Shown here in pieces: positions 62,016 through 64,000 of a stretch of 64,000 bases of DNA (position 1 is the stretch's first letter; every line of letters starts with the position of its first letter). The notes under the pieces are model-generated. The model made no database searches, had not been told where the DNA came from, and saw only the letters and a list, made by a program, of their open reading frames with translations. The position numbers and the translations under genes were made by a program. The stretch comes from Micrococcales bacterium KH10 (lineage in GTDB: Bacteria > Actinomycetota > Actinomycetes > Actinomycetales > Cellulomonadaceae): the NCBI GenBank assembly GCA_900188465.1, contig FZPE01000002.1, positions 191,489-255,488 of the forward strand, in the 5' to 3' direction.

Positions 62016-62323
62016 CGGTTGCGGGGGTCAAGTTCCCCCGCGAAGAAAGTCGTTGCCGCCTTGAGCACCGCAACATCTTCACGGAGCCGTTTGTTCTCGT
62101 CCTTCAACCGTTTGATCTCAGCGAGCTCAGTGCTGGTGTGGCCCTCGCGTTCACCGGCATCGATATCGGCTTAGCGCACCCAACGCCGCAGCGTTTGCGA
62201 GCCGACGCCTTCCTGGCGGGCGACTGCGACGATGGCCTGCGCACTTGACGGGTACTCGCTGCGATGCTCACGCACGAGCCTGACGGCGCGCTCACGGAGC
62301 GCGGGATCGATTTTCTTTGGCAT
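62012..62323 (-). pseudogene. IS3 orfA with in-frame stop
   Basis: The ATG at 62323 starts MPKKIDPALRERAVRLVREH, a normal IS3 orfA helix-turn-helix. Codon 51 (62173-62171) is TAA; the frame then continues AD IDAGEREGH and a leucine-zipper-like KRLKDENKRLREDVAVLKAA to a stop at 62012-62014. Relatives normally have a glutamine at this position, so a single CAA/CAG-to-TAA change is likely. Its end overlaps orfB, as usual for -1 frameshift coupling. Confidence 0.8.
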
Positions 62324-62408
62324 GGTGCCATCCTTTCAACTCGAAAAGATGCGGCACCAAACCTACGGCGATTCATCCCGAAAACGAACACCATCACCAC
62401 ATCATTCC

Positions 62409-62776
62409 TCACGCCCGAACGATAGTGGGATCGACGTCTTCCCACTCGCCCGTGATGTCGGTGCGAGTGGCACTTGCGGTGAACTCTTCTCGTGCTGTTC
62501 CGCTTGGTGTCGCATTCATCGTGGTCCACGGGTCGTATGACTCGATGACTGCCACATCGTGGCCGCACAGCTGCGCTAGGCGCGAGGCCTCCTCCCAGGT
62601 GGGTGCTTCGTGGTCATCGCAGGAGTCTGATCTTGCACCACGGATGGTGGATCAGCCAACGCCCCGTCGCTGTTGCGTTGGTCAGCGAATGCCCAAGCGG
62701 CACCGCCTACAAGAGAGACAGCAACCGCCGCTGCCACGACACGCTTCCCACGGCTCAGCCGCATGAGATTCATCAT
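62409..62776 (-). pseudogene. N-terminal remnant of an exported protein, with frameshift (possibly the Rhs gene)
   Basis: From the ATG at 62776 the frame gives a signal peptide (GKRVVAAAVAVSLVGGAAWA) and QRNSDGALADPPSVVQDQTP. A 1-base shift near 62616 then continues in another frame as DDHEAPTWEEASRLAQLCGH, DVAVIESYDPWTTMNATPSG and TDITGEWEDVDPTIV before a stop at 62409. The last motif is typical of the start of wall-associated Rhs-type proteins. It lies on the same strand and side as expected for the head of the Rhs gene whose core is at 59294-59519. Confidence 0.6.
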
Positions 62777-62915
62777 TGCTCCGATACGCACAGATCACCT
62801 AGACGCGTTTCAAGCAATCGATCGACTTCTCAATTCAGGTAACGAACGGGATCAATTTGATACCGACCCCGGCGATCTCTCTGCGTTCATGGTCGATGAT
62901 GACGAACCAACTTAA
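62763..62915 (+). CDS. Doubtful 50-residue ORF
   Basis: The ATG at 62763 opens MRFIIAPIRTDHLDAFQAID and ends DPGDLSAFMVDDDEPT. The composition is protein-like (acidic, helical), but it is antisense to the start of the Rhs-type remnant and has no clear ribosome binding site. It might be a remnant or chance. The rest of 62800-63199 shows only the palindrome below. Confidence 0.3.
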   Translation: MRFIIAPIRTDHLDAFQAIDRLLNSGNERDQFDTDPGDLSAFMVDDDEPT

Positions 62916-62987
62916 GCGAAGTGCCGATTGCTCGCTTCACCCCGGTCGGTGCGCGGCGGCACGGCCGTCGTACCGGCGTTCGCATGA

Positions 62988-63055
62988 GTTGCTGCAGGTT
63001 TTCTTTCTTGTTGACGGTAAACAAACCGTCGACAAGAAAGAAAACCAGCGGCAAT
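62988..63055. repeat. Palindromic element (family 1, copy B)
   Basis: GTTGCTGCAGGTTTTCTTTC from 62988 pairs with GAAAGAAAACCAGCGGCAAT ending at 63055 around a TAAACAAA loop flanked by GACGG and CCGTC. It shares GTTGCTGCAG, AAACAAACCGTCGACA and GAAAACC with copy A at 19053-19149. It lies downstream of mrpG (which ends at 63200) and could terminate that operon. Confidence 0.8.
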
Positions 63056-63199
63056 AGAAGATGGCGCCGGTGAGGCTCCCGTCACGCTGGCGCTGGGAGC
63101 GAGTTGTGGACTGGTTTCATAAATGTGGACGGGTAATTTACCGGCCACAACTCCGAGGGCGGGCCACATTTGCCGTAGGCGCGGGGACGCGCCGGGCGA

Positions 63200-63583
63200 T
63201 TAATCGTCGTAACTCGGCGGTTTTGTCTCGGCGCGGGTAGCGGCCATCATGTCGTCGCGCAGATCGTCCACTACCAACAGGTCACGGTCCAGTTGCTCGG
63301 TGCGATAGCCACCGCGGCCGACCATGTGCGCCGCGACGGGAATCGTCAGGAACTGGAAGATCACCACAACAATCAGCATCCCCAGCACCGGCCAACTGCG
63401 CACCCGCAGCGCCTCAGCGGAAAGCACCAGCACCAGCCCCAGCACCTGCGGCTTCGTTCCAGCATGGATACGCGCCAGCAGATCAGGAAAACGCAGGATA
63501 CCGACACCGGCAACCAACGTCAGCAATGACCCCAGCAGCAGCAGTATCGCGGCTACGACATCGGCGAGCTGTGACCAGTTCAT
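63200..63583 (-). CDS. mrpG: Na+/H+ antiporter subunit G (MrpG/MnhG)
   Basis: 127 residues, ATG at 63583, its A shared with the mrpF stop. Three hydrophobic segments are present with the family motif LTLVAGVGILRFPDLLARIH, AGTKPQVLGLVLVL and the third helix WPVLGMLIVVVIFQFLTIPV. The charged tail of ~35 residues is somewhat longer than usual. Subunit G is a small membrane part of the multi-subunit Mrp antiporter that exports Na+ in exchange for protons. Confidence 0.92.
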   Translation of the reverse strand: MNWSQLADVVAAILLLLGSLLTLVAGVGILRFPDLLARIHAGTKPQVLGLVLVLSAEALRVRSWPVLGMLIVVVIFQFLTIPVAAHMVGRGGYRTEQLDRDLLVVDDLRDDMMAATRAETKPPSYDD

Positions 63584-64000
63584 CAGTTCACCTCGCCTTG
63601 GTTCGTCCGCTTCTGCTCTGGTTCAGCGCCCGACTGCTGCGCCGCCAGTTGCTGCGCCGCCAGTTGCTGCGCGGCGAGCTGCTGTGCTACCGCCTGCTGA
63701 ACTGCCGACTGCTCAGCGGCCAGTTGCTCCGCTGCAAGTTGTTCTTGCAGCATCTGCTCGTGGAGCAACCGCTCTTCCTCGTCCGCCGCCTCTTCCGCTG
63801 CACGCTGACGCTCTTCTTCTTCCGCAACCTCAGCAGCGGTCTTGATCCGACGCTCAGTGTCCGGCTCGACTGAGGCAAACCGGGAAATCACCACCGAAGA
63901 AACGAACCCGACCATCGACAACGCCACCAGGATCGGCAAAGTGTCGACTCGTTGCGACCAAGCCGCCTCAATCGCGATCCCCGCAACCAGCACGGTAGCG
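63583..64000 (-). CDS. mrpF: Na+/H+ antiporter subunit F (MrpF/MnhF), 5'-truncated, with Q/A-rich extension
   Basis: The frame continues past the window edge, so the N-terminus is missing. The visible membrane part (VLVAGIAIEAAWSQRVDTLP, ILVALSMVGFVSSVVISRF) is the end of a MrpF subunit, supported by the overlapping mrpG gene. After the membrane part a ~90-residue cytoplasmic tail follows, first Glu/Arg-rich and then a repeated AQQLAAQQLAAQQ motif predicted to be a coiled coil. Ordinary MrpF proteins are about 90 residues in total and lack this tail. Confidence 0.8.
   Translation of the reverse strand, partial: ATVLVAGIAIEAAWSQRVDTLPILVALSMVGFVSSVVISRFASVEPDTERRIKTAAEVAEEEERQRAAEEAADEEERLLHEQMLQEQLAAEQLAAEQSAVQQAVAQQLAAQQLAAQQLAAQQSGAEPEQKRTNQGEVN

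Larger units (their letters stand above)
59518..62365 (-). mobile_element. IS3-family element, interrupted by an IS30-family element
   Basis: Terminal inverted repeats TGGGTTTTGTGCCGC (59518-59532) and, on the other strand, TAGGTTTGGTGCCGC (62365-62351) enclose orfA and a split orfB. Without the inner element it would be about 1.35 kb, normal for IS3. It is inactive: orfA has an in-frame TAA and orfB is split. I could not identify a clean target duplication, in line with a deletion of flanking Rhs DNA. Confidence 0.8.

Noticed and set aside
62104-62568. 154-codon - strand ORF to the right of the IS3 element
   Set aside because: It crosses the IS boundary and uses neither the orfA frame nor the exported-protein frame; no domain is seen.

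Overview
The window comes from a high-GC actinobacterium. The evidence is a HAIR (HspR) operator in front of clpB, a ydaO-type (c-di-AMP) riboswitch in front of an NlpC/P60 hydrolase, many GTG starts, a LuxR-type LAL regulator and Septum_form lipoproteins. I cannot assign a genus. The dominant feature is a complete-looking extracellular-type contractile injection system (eCIS; phage-tail-like, Afp/PVC family) spanning about 1173-34303. It has no capsid, portal, terminase or lysis genes, so it is not a prophage, and no TssJ/L/M membrane complex, so it is not a type VI system.

The eCIS has two converging operons. The + operon (1173-19027) encodes a PAAR-like tip (DUF4280), an AAA+ ATPase (Afp15-like), a 1048-residue DUF4157 protein with an HELAH motif, a small YbjN-like protein overlapping its end, a DUF4255 cap protein (Afp16-like), and three tandem paralogous giant proteins. 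Each of these has cytoplasmic-type beta domains, one membrane helix and a long series of carboxypeptidase-regulatory/Cna-B-like modules. The - operon (31389 down to 19161) encodes sheath, tube, assembly chaperone, DUF6760, second tube protein, a 1009-residue Pro/Ser/Ala-rich protein, LysM hub, VgrG-like spike, gp25, baseplate J, tail protein I and a tail-anchored zinc-ribbon protein. Most genes overlap by ATGA/GTGA. A divergent LAL regulator (31643-34303) is the likely controller. I find no fibre gene, which fits a cell-retained, membrane-docked system rather than a released one; the three membrane proteins are the best docking candidates.

From 34419 the window becomes mostly chromosomal housekeeping: a RutG/UraA-type nucleobase permease; a MoxR-DUF58-transglutaminase operon; a GH94 chitobiose-type phosphorylase downstream of a nucleotidyltransferase-phosphohexomutase fusion whose nucleotidyltransferase half lacks its signature loop; a riboswitch-controlled NlpC/P60 protein; an MFS transporter; clpB; an alpha/beta hydrolase; a secreted EEP-family phosphatase/nuclease; and a MacB-like ABC exporter.

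The right end (58920-62776) is a scar. An IS3-family element, whose orfA carries a nonsense codon, is itself split by an intact IS30-family element (59847-61345), and fragments of an Rhs-type gene flank it. The window closes with mrpG and a 5'-truncated mrpF that has an unusual Q/A-rich tail. Several palindromic intergenic repeats occur. Two families have two copies each in this window (19053/62988 and 52036/53721), the first with compensatory stem changes.
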